Assembly (NCBI GenBank): GCA_949123685.1
Contig: CASBHZ010000013.1
Span: forward strand, 1 to 50,818
Source of the DNA: an uncultured Bacteroidales bacterium
Lineage (GTDB): Bacteria; Bacteroidota; Bacteroidia; Bacteroidales; Muribaculaceae
DNA: 50,818 bases
Reading direction: 5' to 3'
Position 1 is the stretch's first letter. Every line of letters begins with the position of its first letter. Positions 32,245 to 42,584 of this stretch are shown here, piece by piece. Position numbers and translations under genes: made by a program. Below the pieces are notes generated by a model, which searched no databases, was not told the origin of the DNA, and saw only the letters and a list, made by a program, of their open reading frames with translations.

Positions 32245-34875
32245 TCAATGTTTCTTTAATTGCTCACGAAGACGAGCCTTGAAACCGTCACTGATTATGT
32301 CCATATTATCTGTAACCTCAAACAAATTATCCTTATTATTCTCAAATTCTTTAAGATAACCCGAAATATTTGCAGGATCTTCCAATATGAAATTCGGACA
32401 TTGAGAAACTTTCAGGTATCCTTCCGGAAGCATCTTCATTCCTTCACCATGCATACCCTGCTCCTCCTTGAAGAGGATGGTAAGATCTTTACAACGGTTG
32501 AATATGCCTTTTTTGCCATAAAGATCGGCAGACTCACCGTTACCCTCATTATAGATCAACTCTACGGTTACATCCTTATTTACGGGCAAACCTTCCGTGT
32601 AGACTACAGGCTGCAATGAATAGCCGTCATAGGTCCAGTTCCCATTTTCAGGAAAACGGGAGTAGCTATATTCTTTACCGTCTACCAATACCTTATCCGG
32701 AGGTAATGTAGCAGGGAAGCGCATTTCATAATTCCTGACTGCGGGAGCATTGTCATATGTGCCCTTTCTTGCTTCTACAGTTACCTTAATTCCGTTTGCA
32801 ACCACATTTTTAGTGACATTGGTGATTGCATAGGATTTATCGTAATCATTGGAAATGCCGTCATCTTCATAATGGCGCAAGGAACCGTCGCCTCCCGGAA
32901 TAAAGGTCAGCACCAACGTGTCGCAAGGAGCCTGAAGGCTGTTAACTTTGTCGGGATTCATCGGTATTATCGCCCCTCCCTTTACATAAAACGGATTCTC
33001 GGCGAGAGTATATTCAAATTCGCGTTCCGAAGGGCCCTCTATCATCTCTCCTGATGCATAATCATACCACCTGCCTTCCGGAAACCAGATCTTACGCTTT
33101 GCAAGACCTGATATGGAATCGACAGTATTACCTACCGGTGCGGCTATAATGTCAGATCCGAAAAAGAACTGCTCCGGATGATTATAGGCTTCTTCAAGCA
33201 ACGGGTATTCATAATAAAGAGGACGAGTCATTGCCACTCCGGTATCATAATTCTCCCGCGCCGCATTGTAGATATATGGAGCGAGGGCATACCTCAGCTT
33301 AAGGGCGTCACGCATCTCGAACATATATTCGGGGAAAGCCCAGAAATATCTTATGATATTGCGGTCTTTTGTGGAATGGGTCTTGAAGATAGGTGTGAAC
33401 ACGCCATATTGCAACCAGCGGAGATACAACTCGGGATCAGTCACGCTCTGTTTCTTCTTGAACATATGTCCTCCGATATCGTGCCCCCAGTATCCATAAT
33501 TTACATTAGATGCTGTAGAGGTAAAATACGGAAGGAAATTCAAAGTCTCCCATGAAATATAGGTATCACCGGAGAAACCAAGGGGATAGCGATGGCTTCC
33601 GAGACCTCCCCACCTGTGATATATGAAAGGACGCTCATTGTTGTCGTTCTCTTTGGCATGATTAAAGAATACATGATTTAGCCAGAAGGTGTTGGAAAGA
33701 CCGGGGGTGTACTTTGATTCTACCCACTGCTGCCAGTCAAGCCACCAGAAATCCACACCTTCACGCTCCATAGGTTCCAATACGGTCTTGAAATAAGAGT
33801 CCGCCCACTTTGTTTCATCAATATGGAAAGGCACGCTCTTGGTTGTGTCCTGCCAATTGTAATCCTTGACAAAATCTTTATAAGCCTCTTCGTATGGCTG
33901 GATTCCGGATGCAGGATGAAGGTTAAGAGCCGTCTTGAGGTTTTCTTTTTTCACCCATTTCAAGAAGTTTGACGGATTAGGGAACAATTCTTTCTGCCAT
34001 GTATAACCCGTCCAGCCTATTCTCTGACCATATTCGTCTTTTGCGGAATTTTTTGACTTGAGTCCGAACGTGTCATGCCAGTCCATATCCACAATAAGCA
34101 CATCGATTGGAATATCCATAGATTTGAGTTTATCCACAAGATCCTTGAACTCACTGTCGGAATATTGCCAATAACGGCTCCACCAATATCCGAAAGTGTA
34201 TTTAGGAGGAAGCGGTGCTTTTCCTGCCACTTTCTGATAATCAGCCAAAGCCTGTTTGTAATCATTCCCATAGGCAAACATGTAATAATCCTGACGTTCC
34301 CCATCAGGACGTACGGTCACCCACTCTTTCCAGTGAGAATTATCCGGAGCAAGAAGCTGATTCTTGCTATCATCGATTAGCGACCATCCGCTCCTGGAAA
34401 TTATTCCCTGCTCTAATGGACCTCTCTTAAGTTTATATCCGTCAGCTCCGTCAAGAGTGCGGCATGTTCCGAGAAGGTTTCCTTCATCTTTCATTCCGGG
34501 ATGCCAGATAGTCTGTTTCTTGCCATTCTTTATCCGGACCTCAAGATTCTTATCATTAAATTTTGTGCCGTCGTCAGTGTAGCGCAAGGTGAGGAAATCT
34601 GTTGTGACAGTAGTCCTGTTACCTTTTTTTGACACTTTAAATTTAGGCACGTCAAGATTACGATTTACGAACGTGAGCGATTTCCGGTCTTCAAATTTTC
34701 CATCTTCGCTCCATTCCATACGGATCATTCTCGGTGTAAGCACCGTGAACCGCGCGTTGCCGACAGTCACCATGGCATTCGCGTCAGCCATCGGATTATC
34801 AGATTCATAAGTGTTGGCTTGCGCTCCAAAAAGCGCAAACAATGCCATATACATGGCAAATAAAAACCGTTTCAT
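32245..34875 (-). CDS. Second GH31 alpha-glycosidase, exported
   Basis: An 876-residue GH31 enzyme with a signal peptide ending near AQA (~20). Nucleophile D380 (WWLDWQQW) and acid/base D437 (GFSGDTYISW) are both present, as in the first GH31. The barrel motif FGYWWSRYWQYSD is shared. The C-terminal domain (from ~795, FNRCKDLTILFKEE) differs from the first enzyme, so the two probably act on different ends or linkages. It follows an EEP-family gene on the same strand, with the TGAAAAC heptad repeat in the gap. Alpha-glucosidase or alpha-xylosidase specificity is not readable. Confidence 0.93.
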   Translation of the reverse strand: MKRFLFAMYMALFALFGAQANTYESDNPMADANAMVTVGNARFTVLTPRMIRMEWSEDGKFEDRKSLTFVNRNLDVPKFKVSKKGNRTTVTTDFLTLRYTDDGTKFNDKNLEVRIKNGKKQTIWHPGMKDEGNLLGTCRTLDGADGYKLKRGPLEQGIISRSGWSLIDDSKNQLLAPDNSHWKEWVTVRPDGERQDYYMFAYGNDYKQALADYQKVAGKAPLPPKYTFGYWWSRYWQYSDSEFKDLVDKLKSMDIPIDVLIVDMDWHDTFGLKSKNSAKDEYGQRIGWTGYTWQKELFPNPSNFLKWVKKENLKTALNLHPASGIQPYEEAYKDFVKDYNWQDTTKSVPFHIDETKWADSYFKTVLEPMEREGVDFWWLDWQQWVESKYTPGLSNTFWLNHVFFNHAKENDNNERPFIYHRWGGLGSHRYPLGFSGDTYISWETLNFLPYFTSTASNVNYGYWGHDIGGHMFKKKQSVTDPELYLRWLQYGVFTPIFKTHSTKDRNIIRYFWAFPEYMFEMRDALKLRYALAPYIYNAARENYDTGVAMTRPLYYEYPLLEEAYNHPEQFFFGSDIIAAPVGNTVDSISGLAKRKIWFPEGRWYDYASGEMIEGPSEREFEYTLAENPFYVKGGAIIPMNPDKVNSLQAPCDTLVLTFIPGGDGSLRHYEDDGISNDYDKSYAITNVTKNVVANGIKVTVEARKGTYDNAPAVRNYEMRFPATLPPDKVLVDGKEYSYSRFPENGNWTYDGYSLQPVVYTEGLPVNKDVTVELIYNEGNGESADLYGKKGIFNRCKDLTILFKEEQGMHGEGMKMLPEGYLKVSQCPNFILEDPANISGYLKEFENNKDNLFEVTDNMDIISDGFKARLREQLKKH

Positions 34876-34930
34876 TATTATGTATATTATGTGTGTTTAT
34901 GCAAAATTAATAAAAAATTACCATTTATAT

Positions 34931-34971
34931 ATTTTCGGTTTTCAGTTTTCAGTTTTCAGTTTTCGGTTTTA
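34931..34971 (-). repeat. TGAAAAC heptad repeat, second locus
   Basis: In minus-strand reading the units are CGAAAAC, three TGAAAAC and a degenerate CGAAAAT, after an ATAAAAC start. They are the same heptads as at 5754-5781. They lie between the EEP gene stop (35015) and the GH31 start (34875), in the same orientation relative to the genes. Confidence 0.85.
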
Positions 34972-35014
34972 TGAGGCACTTTCTTTTTTCTTTATGGCAT
35001 ATTCGGATTGGTAA

Positions 35015-35941
35015 TCAATCTATGGAAATACGTATTTTTACGGGGAAGTGATCAGACGGAGTTCTCGCTACATATTTTTGCAGCGTTATCTCCCGAGGTG
35101 CATCGGTAGCCTTAGTGTCGGAAGCACCCTCTTCAGTGCGGTAAGTATCAGTCAACACTCCATATTTTAAAACCTTTATATCTGGAGATACAAAGATATG
35201 GTCGATACGGCTGGTGGTGAAGCCATCTGCCTTGTAACTATTGAAAGTGCCGTTGGGAGCATAAACAAATTCTGCGGCAGAATAGGCATCCTTAAGCTTT
35301 CCGGAACTCACCAGAGCGGCATAAGAGTCATGCGTCTGATCTACATTGAAATCACCGGACAGCAACACCGGACATCCTGAGTCTATATCTTCCATTTTAT
35401 TCATAACTAATCGCGCACTCTCAACTCTCGCTTTTTTCCCGACATGATCCATATGAAGGTTAAAGTAAAGAAATTCCTTACCGGATAGCTTATGACGGAA
35501 CTTGCCCCAGCTACATATCCGCACACATGCGGCATCCCATCCAAGACCGGGCATATCCGGAGTCTCGGAAAGCCAAAAATCACCATGATCCACAACCTCG
35601 AAAAGATCCATATTATAAAAAATCGCGGAATGCTCCCCTTCTTCTTTACCATCATCACGCCCTACACCAATATATTCATAACCGGGAAGCGATGCCTTTA
35701 ATTCTTCAAGCTGAGATTTAAAACCTTCCTGAGTGCCGAAAATATCAAAATCATGAAACTTTATTACCGATGCCACCACAGGACATCGACGTGACCAGCC
35801 GTTACCATTCCGGTCATCGTCCTTGTTAAGTTGCCTGATGTTATAAGTGGCTACATTAAATTCTGCGGTCTGTGCATCAACATAAAAAGCAGTCAGCGCA
35901 ATCAACACCGACATCAACACGATTCCTATATTTCTTCTCAT
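35015..35941 (-). CDS. Exported EEP-family (endonuclease/exonuclease/phosphatase) hydrolase
   Basis: A 308-residue protein with a signal peptide ending near VDAQ (~24). Metal and active-site motifs of the EEP fold are present: NVATYNIRQLN (start of strand), FGTQEG with metal-binding E, YFNLHMDHVG, LSGDFNVDQ and the closing SDHFPVKI. EEP proteins cleave phosphodiester or phosphoester bonds. In Bacteroidetes loci, exported members often accompany glycan enzymes, but the substrate here is unknown. It precedes the second GH31 in a minus-strand pair. Confidence 0.88.
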   Translation of the reverse strand: MRRNIGIVLMSVLIALTAFYVDAQTAEFNVATYNIRQLNKDDDRNGNGWSRRCPVVASVIKFHDFDIFGTQEGFKSQLEELKASLPGYEYIGVGRDDGKEEGEHSAIFYNMDLFEVVDHGDFWLSETPDMPGLGWDAACVRICSWGKFRHKLSGKEFLYFNLHMDHVGKKARVESARLVMNKMEDIDSGCPVLLSGDFNVDQTHDSYAALVSSGKLKDAYSAAEFVYAPNGTFNSYKADGFTTSRIDHIFVSPDIKVLKYGVLTDTYRTEEGASDTKATDAPREITLQKYVARTPSDHFPVKIRISID

Positions 35942-36085
35942 TGTTTTGTTTGATTTAATCGAGCAGTAGTTTTTGTTATTTACTTATTTAAACGAAGAAA
36001 AAACATTATCTATTGCCAACACCCCTCCTGCAATTCCATCAATAACTAAACAATAAGAAAAAAAACAAAATAATCACCTAAATAA

Positions 36086-36116
36086 TTGCATATCTGAAAT
36101 ATCAGTTTTATATTTG
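36086..36116 (+). promoter_or_regulatory. Promoter for the membrane protein and GH30
   Basis: TTG (36086-36088), 20 bases of spacer and TATATTTG (36109-36116) fit the Bacteroides consensus. Transcription would start near 36123, 23 bases before the first ATG. Confidence 0.7.
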
Positions 36117-36145
36117 TTAATATATTTTAATTCCACCGTTGACTT

Positions 36146-36508
36146 ATGACTTCCATTTATTCTGCGAGACATCCCAAACTGCACGCGTTTTATGAAAGTG
36201 CTGCTATGAATATACTTATGATAGGCATGTTCCTATCAATTATGTCCTTTGATTTTATAAATACCAGTATTATACCCGTAATATGCTGTATCTCATTCCT
36301 CATTGCCGGTGTAATATATACCTTATGGTATTGGACCGGGAAAACAAAGCAGATACAGACCAGCAAATTCCTTTCTTATGCCGATGACTGTTATTTTGTA
36401 TATTTCCTGATTGTAACGGCTATGAGATTCGAATCAATATGGTGGTTAATTTGCGCTGCAATTGCGGCAGCAGCTATTCTATTGATATTTTTAATACGAA
36501 AACGATAA
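36146..36508 (+). CDS. Four-helix membrane protein, 120 residues
   Basis: Four hydrophobic segments: MNILMIGMFLSIMSFDF, IIPVICCISFLIAGVIYTLW, CYFVYFLIVTAMR and WWLICAAIAAAAILLIFLI, then a basic C-terminus. It has its own promoter and ends nine bases before the GH30 start, so the two share a transcript. No family is recognised, and it may be unrelated to sugar use. Confidence 0.7.
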   Translation: MTSIYSARHPKLHAFYESAAMNILMIGMFLSIMSFDFINTSIIPVICCISFLIAGVIYTLWYWTGKTKQIQTSKFLSYADDCYFVYFLIVTAMRFESIWWLICAAIAAAAILLIFLIRKR

Positions 36509-36517
36509 TCGTCACTC

Positions 36518-38062
36518 ATGAAAAAAATACTTTTAATCCTATCTGCTTTGACTTCATTTTCAATATCTGCACAACAGTCAAGCATCTTCAAGATAAATCC
36601 TACAGATACATGCCAACAAATAGACTGTTTCGGAGCCTCAGACGCCTGGAGCATGAGGTTTATCGGCGAGATACCGGAGCAAACACGTGAGGACATAGCT
36701 AAATTACTTTTCAGCCAAGGCGTTGATGCAAAAGGAAACCCCGAAGGCATAGGACTCAGCATATGGCGTTTCAACATTGGTGCCGGAAGCGTGGAGCAAG
36801 GCGACAGCAGCCATATAAACCACGGCACCCGCACAGAGTGTTTTATGAATCCTGACGGCTCATATGATTGGAACCGGCAGACAGGACAACGCATTTTCCT
36901 CAAACTTGCAAAAAAATATGGAGTCCCTAAGCTCCTCGGCTTCCTCAATTCACCACCGGTATATTATACTGAAAACGGACTCGCAACAAACACCGGCAGA
37001 GGTGGGAGATACAATCTTAAGGAAGACATGTATCATGATTTTGCCCGTTTCATGGCTGACGTTATTGTGGGGTTAAAGAAGCATGACGGCATACACCTTG
37101 ACTATATTTCACCGGTAAATGAACCCGACGGTCATTGGAACTGGCAAGGTCCTAAACAGGAGGGAACACCGGCAACAAAATATGAGATAGCCCGCTTGGC
37201 GCGTATTCTTGATTCGGAACTGCAATCAAGAAGAATAGGCACCCAAATAATTATTCCCGAATCTTCAGACTATAGGTGCTTGATGTCCGTGCATGAAACT
37301 GATTCTGAAAGAGGATATCAGATCCAGTCTTTCTTTTCGCAAGACAGCACCGCCTATGTCGGTGACCTTAAATCGCTTCCGCGTTTGGTTGCAGGGCATA
37401 GTTACTGGACAAATACCCCAGTGGACTATATGAAGGAATGCCGGAAATCTTTACGCGACACATTGAAGAAATATGATGTGGATTTATGGCAAAGCGAAGT
37501 CTGCATAATGGGCAATGACGAAGAGATAGGTGGCGGACATGGTTATGACCGCACGATGAAAACAGCTCTATACGTAGCCCGCGTAATACACCACGATCTC
37601 GTTTTTGCAGAAGCACGAAGCTGGCAATGGTGGCGCGCGGTAGGTGGAAACTACAAAGACGGTCTACTTTTCCAATACAGGACGCCTGATACAAAAACAG
37701 ACACTGTAGTCGATTCCAAACTTTTATGGGCATTAGGCAACTATAGCCGTTTCATACGCCCGGGAGCAATACGTCTTAATGTTACCCGCGACAACCGGAC
37801 AGATTTAGACAGTGCCTCTGATCCATACGGACTTATGTGCTCCGCATATAGAAATAAAGATGGTAATTATGTTGTTGTCATAATAAACTATGGAGAAAAA
37901 GACCGGGAAACAACCATCGAAGGTTTAAAAGGATCAGTATGGAACCAATACCGCACATCCGACAACAATAACGAATCATTGAGCCTCGTCGGCATCCATA
38001 AAAACCTCTCCAACGTAATTCTCCCACGCCGCTCGATAACCACTTTTGTCAGCCTCAATTAG
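36518..38062 (+). CDS. GH30-type glycoside hydrolase, exported
   Basis: A 514-residue enzyme with a signal peptide ending near ISAQ (~19). Acid/base E202 is in SPVNEPDGHW, and the nucleophile is probably E327 in DLWQSEVCIMG. The barrel has IDCFGASDAWSMRFIGE at the start and FLNSPPVYYTENG, and it ends in a beta-sandwich. This resembles GH30 enzymes (beta-1,6-glucanase/galactanase or xylanase types). It shares a transcript with the membrane protein. A beta-specific enzyme next to two alpha-specific GH31 enzymes suggests a mixed-linkage or branched substrate. Confidence 0.88.
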   Translation: MKKILLILSALTSFSISAQQSSIFKINPTDTCQQIDCFGASDAWSMRFIGEIPEQTREDIAKLLFSQGVDAKGNPEGIGLSIWRFNIGAGSVEQGDSSHINHGTRTECFMNPDGSYDWNRQTGQRIFLKLAKKYGVPKLLGFLNSPPVYYTENGLATNTGRGGRYNLKEDMYHDFARFMADVIVGLKKHDGIHLDYISPVNEPDGHWNWQGPKQEGTPATKYEIARLARILDSELQSRRIGTQIIIPESSDYRCLMSVHETDSERGYQIQSFFSQDSTAYVGDLKSLPRLVAGHSYWTNTPVDYMKECRKSLRDTLKKYDVDLWQSEVCIMGNDEEIGGGHGYDRTMKTALYVARVIHHDLVFAEARSWQWWRAVGGNYKDGLLFQYRTPDTKTDTVVDSKLLWALGNYSRFIRPGAIRLNVTRDNRTDLDSASDPYGLMCSAYRNKDGNYVVVIINYGEKDRETTIEGLKGSVWNQYRTSDNNNESLSLVGIHKNLSNVILPRRSITTFVSLN

Positions 38063-38158
38063 TGTAACTGTATCCCTCAATTCTCCAGATCCCCCCAAAA
38101 AAATAGCATAAATGTCTATATTACACTCCAAATTAAGAAAATCATCCGTATATCATAA

Positions 38159-38196
38159 AAAAGGCTCCGGACGCTAAATAGCATCCGGAGCCTTTT
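38159..38196. terminator. Bidirectional terminator between GH30 and rpoC
   Basis: A 13-bp stem (AAAAGGCTCCGGA, 38159-38171, with 38184-38196) plus two inner pairs past a mismatch. T-runs follow in both directions. It separates the converging GH30 and rpoC genes. Confidence 0.92.
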
Positions 38197-38214
38197 AATT
38201 TTCAGCACATTATT

Positions 38215-41200
38215 TTACTTCTCGTTCTTTTCCATCTCGACTACTTCGGAGTCGAGAACGGTGTCTGGATCGTCAGTTACCTGAAGTGCTGCAAGTTCCT
38301 CTTTGTTTGCAACAACAATCTTGTTGTACTCACGAAGACCTGTACCCGCAGGGATCAAGTGACCGCAGATCACATTCTCCTTCATACCCTCAAGCGTATC
38401 GGTTTTTCCGTTGATAGCCGCCTCATTGAGAACCTTCGTGGTCTCCTGGAAGGAAGCTGCAGACATGAAGCTTGATGTCTGGAGTGCCGCACGCGTGATA
38501 CCCTGAAGTATCTGTTCTGACGTTGCGGGAACTGCATCACGCACTGTCATGGTGCGGAGGTCCTTACGCTTAAGCGACGAGTTCTCATCGCGAAGCTTGC
38601 GGACTGTGATGATCTGACCGGCAAGATATGTCTGGCTGTCACCGGCATCGGTGATCACCTTCTTGCCCCAGATGTTATCATTCTCCTCCATAAATTCGCG
38701 CTTGTCAACAATCTGCTGCTCAAGGAAACGTGTGTCACCCGGATCAAGGATATTAACCTTACGCATCATCTGGCGCACGATAACTTCAAAATGCTTGTCG
38801 TTGATCTTAACACCCTGCATGCGATATACATCCTGAACTTCATTCACGATATATTCCTGAACTGCAGTCGGACCTTTGATATTTAGGATATCGCTCGGAG
38901 TGATTGCACCATCTGAAAGCGGTGTTCCGGCACGTACATAGTCATTCTCCTGAACAAGAATCTGCTTCGACAATGGCACGAGATATTTCTTCTCTTCGCC
39001 AAGTTTGTTGGTAACGCTGATCTCGCGGTTACCGCGTTTGATCTTGCCGAACTTAACCTCTCCGTCAATCTCGCTGACAACTGCCGGATTCGACGGGTTA
39101 CGCGCTTCGAACAGCTCGGTAACTCGTGGAAGACCACCGGTGATGTCACCTGCAGAACCTGCAGCGCGAGGTATTTTCACGAATACCTGACCGGGCTTCA
39201 ACTGGTCTCCGTCATCTATAAGGAGATGAGCACCTACAGGCAGTGAATAACTGCGAATCAGTTCTCCTGAGGCATCATATACCTGAGCAGCCGGAATCTT
39301 CGTGCGGTCCTTGCTTTCGATCATGATCTTCTCACGGAGTTGAGTAGCCTCATCGGTATCTACACGGTATGTGATACCCTCCTCTACATTCTCGAAACGA
39401 ACCTTACCACCCTCTTCCGATACGATAACGGCATTGAAGGGGTCCCATTCGCAGATCATATCTCCGGATTTCACAATGTCTCCATCATGGAAGAAAAGCT
39501 TCGATCCGTAAGGTATATTGGCATTCATCAACACGATACCCGATTTAGGCTCGATGATACGAAGCTCAGCCATACGGCCTACCACGATATCAACACCATC
39601 GGAATCCTTGACCGTGCGGAGTTCATCTATTTCAAGCTTACCTTCATAACGTGAAGTCACATCCTTCACGGCTGTAACGTTACCGGCGACACCACCGACG
39701 TGGAACGTACGGAGTGTAAGCTGAGTACCCGGCTCACCAATCGACTGGGCGGCAATAACGCCGACAGCCTCACCCTTCTGAACCATGCGATGGGTAGACA
39801 AGTTACGACCATAACATTTCGCACACACACCCTTCTTGGATTCACAAGTAAGAACCGAACGGATTTCAACGGACTCTATCGGTGATTTCTCAATCCTTTC
39901 TGCAATAGCCTCAGTGATCTCCTCTCCCGCATGAACTATGATGTCATCGGGATTATACGGGTCAACTATATCATGAACGGACACTCGTCCGAGAATACGC
40001 TCGCTGAGAGAAGCCACAACTTCCTCATTATTCTTTATCTCCGTGCAGACAAGACCGCGGAGTGTTCCACAATCCTCCTCATTGATGATAACGTCATGAG
40101 CAACGTCTACCAGACGGCGTGTAAGATAACCGGCATCGGCGGTCTTAAGAGCGGTATCCGCAAGACCCTTACGCGCACCGTGAGTAGAGATAAAGTATTC
40201 AAGCACCGAAAGACCTTCCTTGAAGTTGGCAAGAATCGGGTTCTCAATGATCTGACCGCCTTCTGCACCTGCTTTCTGCGGTTTCGCCATAAGACCACGC
40301 ATACCGGAAAGCTGACGAATCTGGTCCTTAGAACCACGGGCACCTGAATCAAGCATCATGTAAACAGAGTTGAAGCCTTGCTGGTCTTCCTCCATCTGCT
40401 TCATCAGCGTTGAGGCAAGTTTGGCATTCACATGCGTCCAGATATCGATCACCTGGTTGTAACGGTCGTTACCGGTGATGAAACCCATAGCATAGTTGTT
40501 GAGCACTTCCTCAACCTGAGCATGACCTTCAGCCACGTATTCTTCCTTCTCTTTCGGGATAATGACATCTCCAAGGTTGAAGCTCAAGCCACCACGGAAC
40601 GCCATGCGGTAACCGAGGTTCTTAATGTCATCAAGGAACTGTGCGGAACGAGTCACACCACAAGTCTTGATAACCTTACCGATAATCGTGCGGAGTGATT
40701 TTTTAGATATGATCTCGTTTACATATCCTATCTCTTTAGGCACATAGCGGTTGAAAAGCACCCTACCTACAGAAGTGTCTTTCTTAAGGACTGTAACAGT
40801 ATTTCCATTCTCATCCTTATCTTCAACAAGGACTGTAACAGGGGCATGGAGCGTCACCTGACCTTCGTTATATGCAATTTCAGCTTCCTCAGGTCCATAG
40901 AATACTGTTCCTTCACCCTTATCCCCCTTACGGAGTTTGGTGATATAATAAAGTCCGAGCACCATGTCCTGTGAAGGCACGGTAATAGGAGCTCCATTTG
41001 CAGGATTAAGAATGTTGTGCGCTCCAAGCATCAGCATCTGTGCCTCAAGGATAGCCTCATTACTCAAAGGCAAATGCACAGCCATCTGGTCACCGTCGAA
41101 GTCGGCGTTGAATGCCGTACATGCAAGCGGATGAAGCTGAATAGCCTTACCCTCGATCATTTTGGGCTGGAATGCCTGGATACCGAGACGGTGAAGCGTC

Positions 41201-42510
41201 GGGGCACGGTTAAGAAGCACCGGATGTCCTTTCATTACATATTCCAGGATATCCCATACCACAGGCTCCTTACGGTCCACAATCTTCTTGGCACTCTTCA
41301 CAGTCTTCACGATTCCGCGCTCTATGAGCTTACGGATCACGAATGGCTTATAAAGCTCTGCTGCCATAAGCTTGGGAATACCGCACTCATGCATCTTCAA
41401 TTCAGGACCTACGACGATCACCGAACGAGCCGAATAGTCGACACGTTTACCAAGAAGATTCTGGCGGAAACGTCCCTGCTTACCTTTAAGAGAGTCAGAC
41501 AAAGACTTGAGCGGACGATTGACATCAGACTTCACTGCCGATGACTTGCGGCTGTTGTCGAGCAAAGAGTCCACTGCCTCCTGAAGAAGACGCTTCTCGT
41601 TGCGGAGAATCACCTCTGGAGCCTGAATCTCTATAAGTCGTTTCAATCGGTTGTTACGTATAATTACACGACGGTAAAGATCGTTCAAATCCGATGTCGC
41701 AAACCTACCACCGTCAAGCGGCACAAGGGGACGTAACTCAGGCGGGATCACAGGCACAGCCTTGAGAACCATCCATTCCGGTTTATTTACATTCGCAGAA
41801 GATAGGAAGCTGTTGACAACCTGAAGACGCTTCAGGGCTTCAGCCTTTCTTTGCTGCGAACCGTCAGTATTGGCTTTATGACGCAACTCTGCGGCAAGCG
41901 ACACCAAGTCAATCTCCTGAAGCAATTCATAAATTGCCTCGGCACCCATCTTGGCAACAAACTTGTTGGGATCGCCATCCTCAAGATACCTGTTATCTTC
42001 AGGAAGCTGATCCATTATATCCATATATTCTTCTTCGGAAAGGAGATCGAGTTTCTGAACCCCCTCTACATTTCCGGGATTTACAACAACATAACGCTCA
42101 TAGTAAACCACAGCGTCAAGTTTCTTGGAAGGAAGTCCGAGAAGATATCCGATCTTGTTCGGAAGCGAGCGGAAATACCATATATGAGCCACAGGAACCA
42201 CAAGTTCGATATGACCCATGCGCTCACGACGCACCTTCTTCTCTGTCACCTCAACACCACATCGGTCGCAGACAATACCCTTGTAGCGGATACGCTTGTA
42301 TTTCCCGCAATGGCACTCGTAGTCTTTCACCGGACCGAAGATCTTTTCACAGAAAAGACCGTCACGCTCCGGCTTATAAGTACGATAGTTGATGGTCTCG
42401 GGCTTCAGCACCTCGCCGCTCGACTTCTCCTTGATCTCCTCTGGAGAGGCAAGACCGATGGTGATTTTCGAGAAATTGCTTTTAATTTTATTGTCTCTTC
42501 TAAAAGCCAT
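38215..42510 (-). CDS. rpoC: RNA polymerase beta' subunit
   Basis: A 1431-residue beta' subunit. The ATG at 42510 ([12 protein letters not shown]) is preferred; an in-frame upstream start would add 12 residues of spacer-derived sequence. The N-terminal zinc ribbon is [20 protein letters not shown]. The catalytic Mg-binding motif [12 protein letters not shown] is intact, and a second zinc site ([13 protein letters not shown]) follows. It forms the catalytic core with rpoB, 74 bases upstream on the same strand. Length and motifs are normal for Bacteroidetes. Confidence 0.99.
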   Translation of the reverse strand: MAFRRDNKIKSNFSKITIGLASPEEIKEKSSGEVLKPETINYRTYKPERDGLFCEKIFGPVKDYECHCGKYKRIRYKGIVCDRCGVEVTEKKVRRERMGHIELVVPVAHIWYFRSLPNKIGYLLGLPSKKLDAVVYYERYVVVNPGNVEGVQKLDLLSEEEYMDIMDQLPEDNRYLEDGDPNKFVAKMGAEAIYELLQEIDLVSLAAELRHKANTDGSQQRKAEALKRLQVVNSFLSSANVNKPEWMVLKAVPVIPPELRPLVPLDGGRFATSDLNDLYRRVIIRNNRLKRLIEIQAPEVILRNEKRLLQEAVDSLLDNSRKSSAVKSDVNRPLKSLSDSLKGKQGRFRQNLLGKRVDYSARSVIVVGPELKMHECGIPKLMAAELYKPFVIRKLIERGIVKTVKSAKKIVDRKEPVVWDILEYVMKGHPVLLNRAPTLHRLGIQAFQPKMIEGKAIQLHPLACTAFNADFDGDQMAVHLPLSNEAILEAQMLMLGAHNILNPANGAPITVPSQDMVLGLYYITKLRKGDKGEGTVFYGPEEAEIAYNEGQVTLHAPVTVLVEDKDENGNTVTVLKKDTSVGRVLFNRYVPKEIGYVNEIISKKSLRTIIGKVIKTCGVTRSAQFLDDIKNLGYRMAFRGGLSFNLGDVIIPKEKEEYVAEGHAQVEEVLNNYAMGFITGNDRYNQVIDIWTHVNAKLASTLMKQMEEDQQGFNSVYMMLDSGARGSKDQIRQLSGMRGLMAKPQKAGAEGGQIIENPILANFKEGLSVLEYFISTHGARKGLADTALKTADAGYLTRRLVDVAHDVIINEEDCGTLRGLVCTEIKNNEEVVASLSERILGRVSVHDIVDPYNPDDIIVHAGEEITEAIAERIEKSPIESVEIRSVLTCESKKGVCAKCYGRNLSTHRMVQKGEAVGVIAAQSIGEPGTQLTLRTFHVGGVAGNVTAVKDVTSRYEGKLEIDELRTVKDSDGVDIVVGRMAELRIIEPKSGIVLMNANIPYGSKLFFHDGDIVKSGDMICEWDPFNAVIVSEEGGKVRFENVEEGITYRVDTDEATQLREKIMIESKDRTKIPAAQVYDASGELIRSYSLPVGAHLLIDDGDQLKPGQVFVKIPRAAGSAGDITGGLPRVTELFEARNPSNPAVVSEIDGEVKFGKIKRGNREISVTNKLGEEKKYLVPLSKQILVQENDYVRAGTPLSDGAITPSDILNIKGPTAVQEYIVNEVQDVYRMQGVKINDKHFEVIVRQMMRKVNILDPGDTRFLEQQIVDKREFMEENDNIWGKKVITDAGDSQTYLAGQIITVRKLRDENSSLKRKDLRTMTVRDAVPATSEQILQGITRAALQTSSFMSAASFQETTKVLNEAAINGKTDTLEGMKENVICGHLIPAGTGLREYNKIVVANKEELAALQVTDDPDTVLDSEVVEMEKNEK

Positions 42511-42533
42511 AAGATGTTTTTTCCTTATATTGG

Positions 42534-42571
42534 TCTGCCCCGGCATCCCAATAAAGGGATGCCGAAGCAGA
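42534..42571 (-). promoter_or_regulatory. Hairpin in the rpoB-rpoC spacer
   Basis: CGGCATCCC (42541-42549) pairs perfectly with 42556-42564 around a 6-base loop. After a CC/AA internal loop, TCTGC pairs with GCAGA. No T-run follows, so it is not a simple terminator. It may be a processing or mRNA-stability element in the rpoBC message. Confidence 0.6.
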
Positions 42572-42584
42572 TTTATTTTGATTA

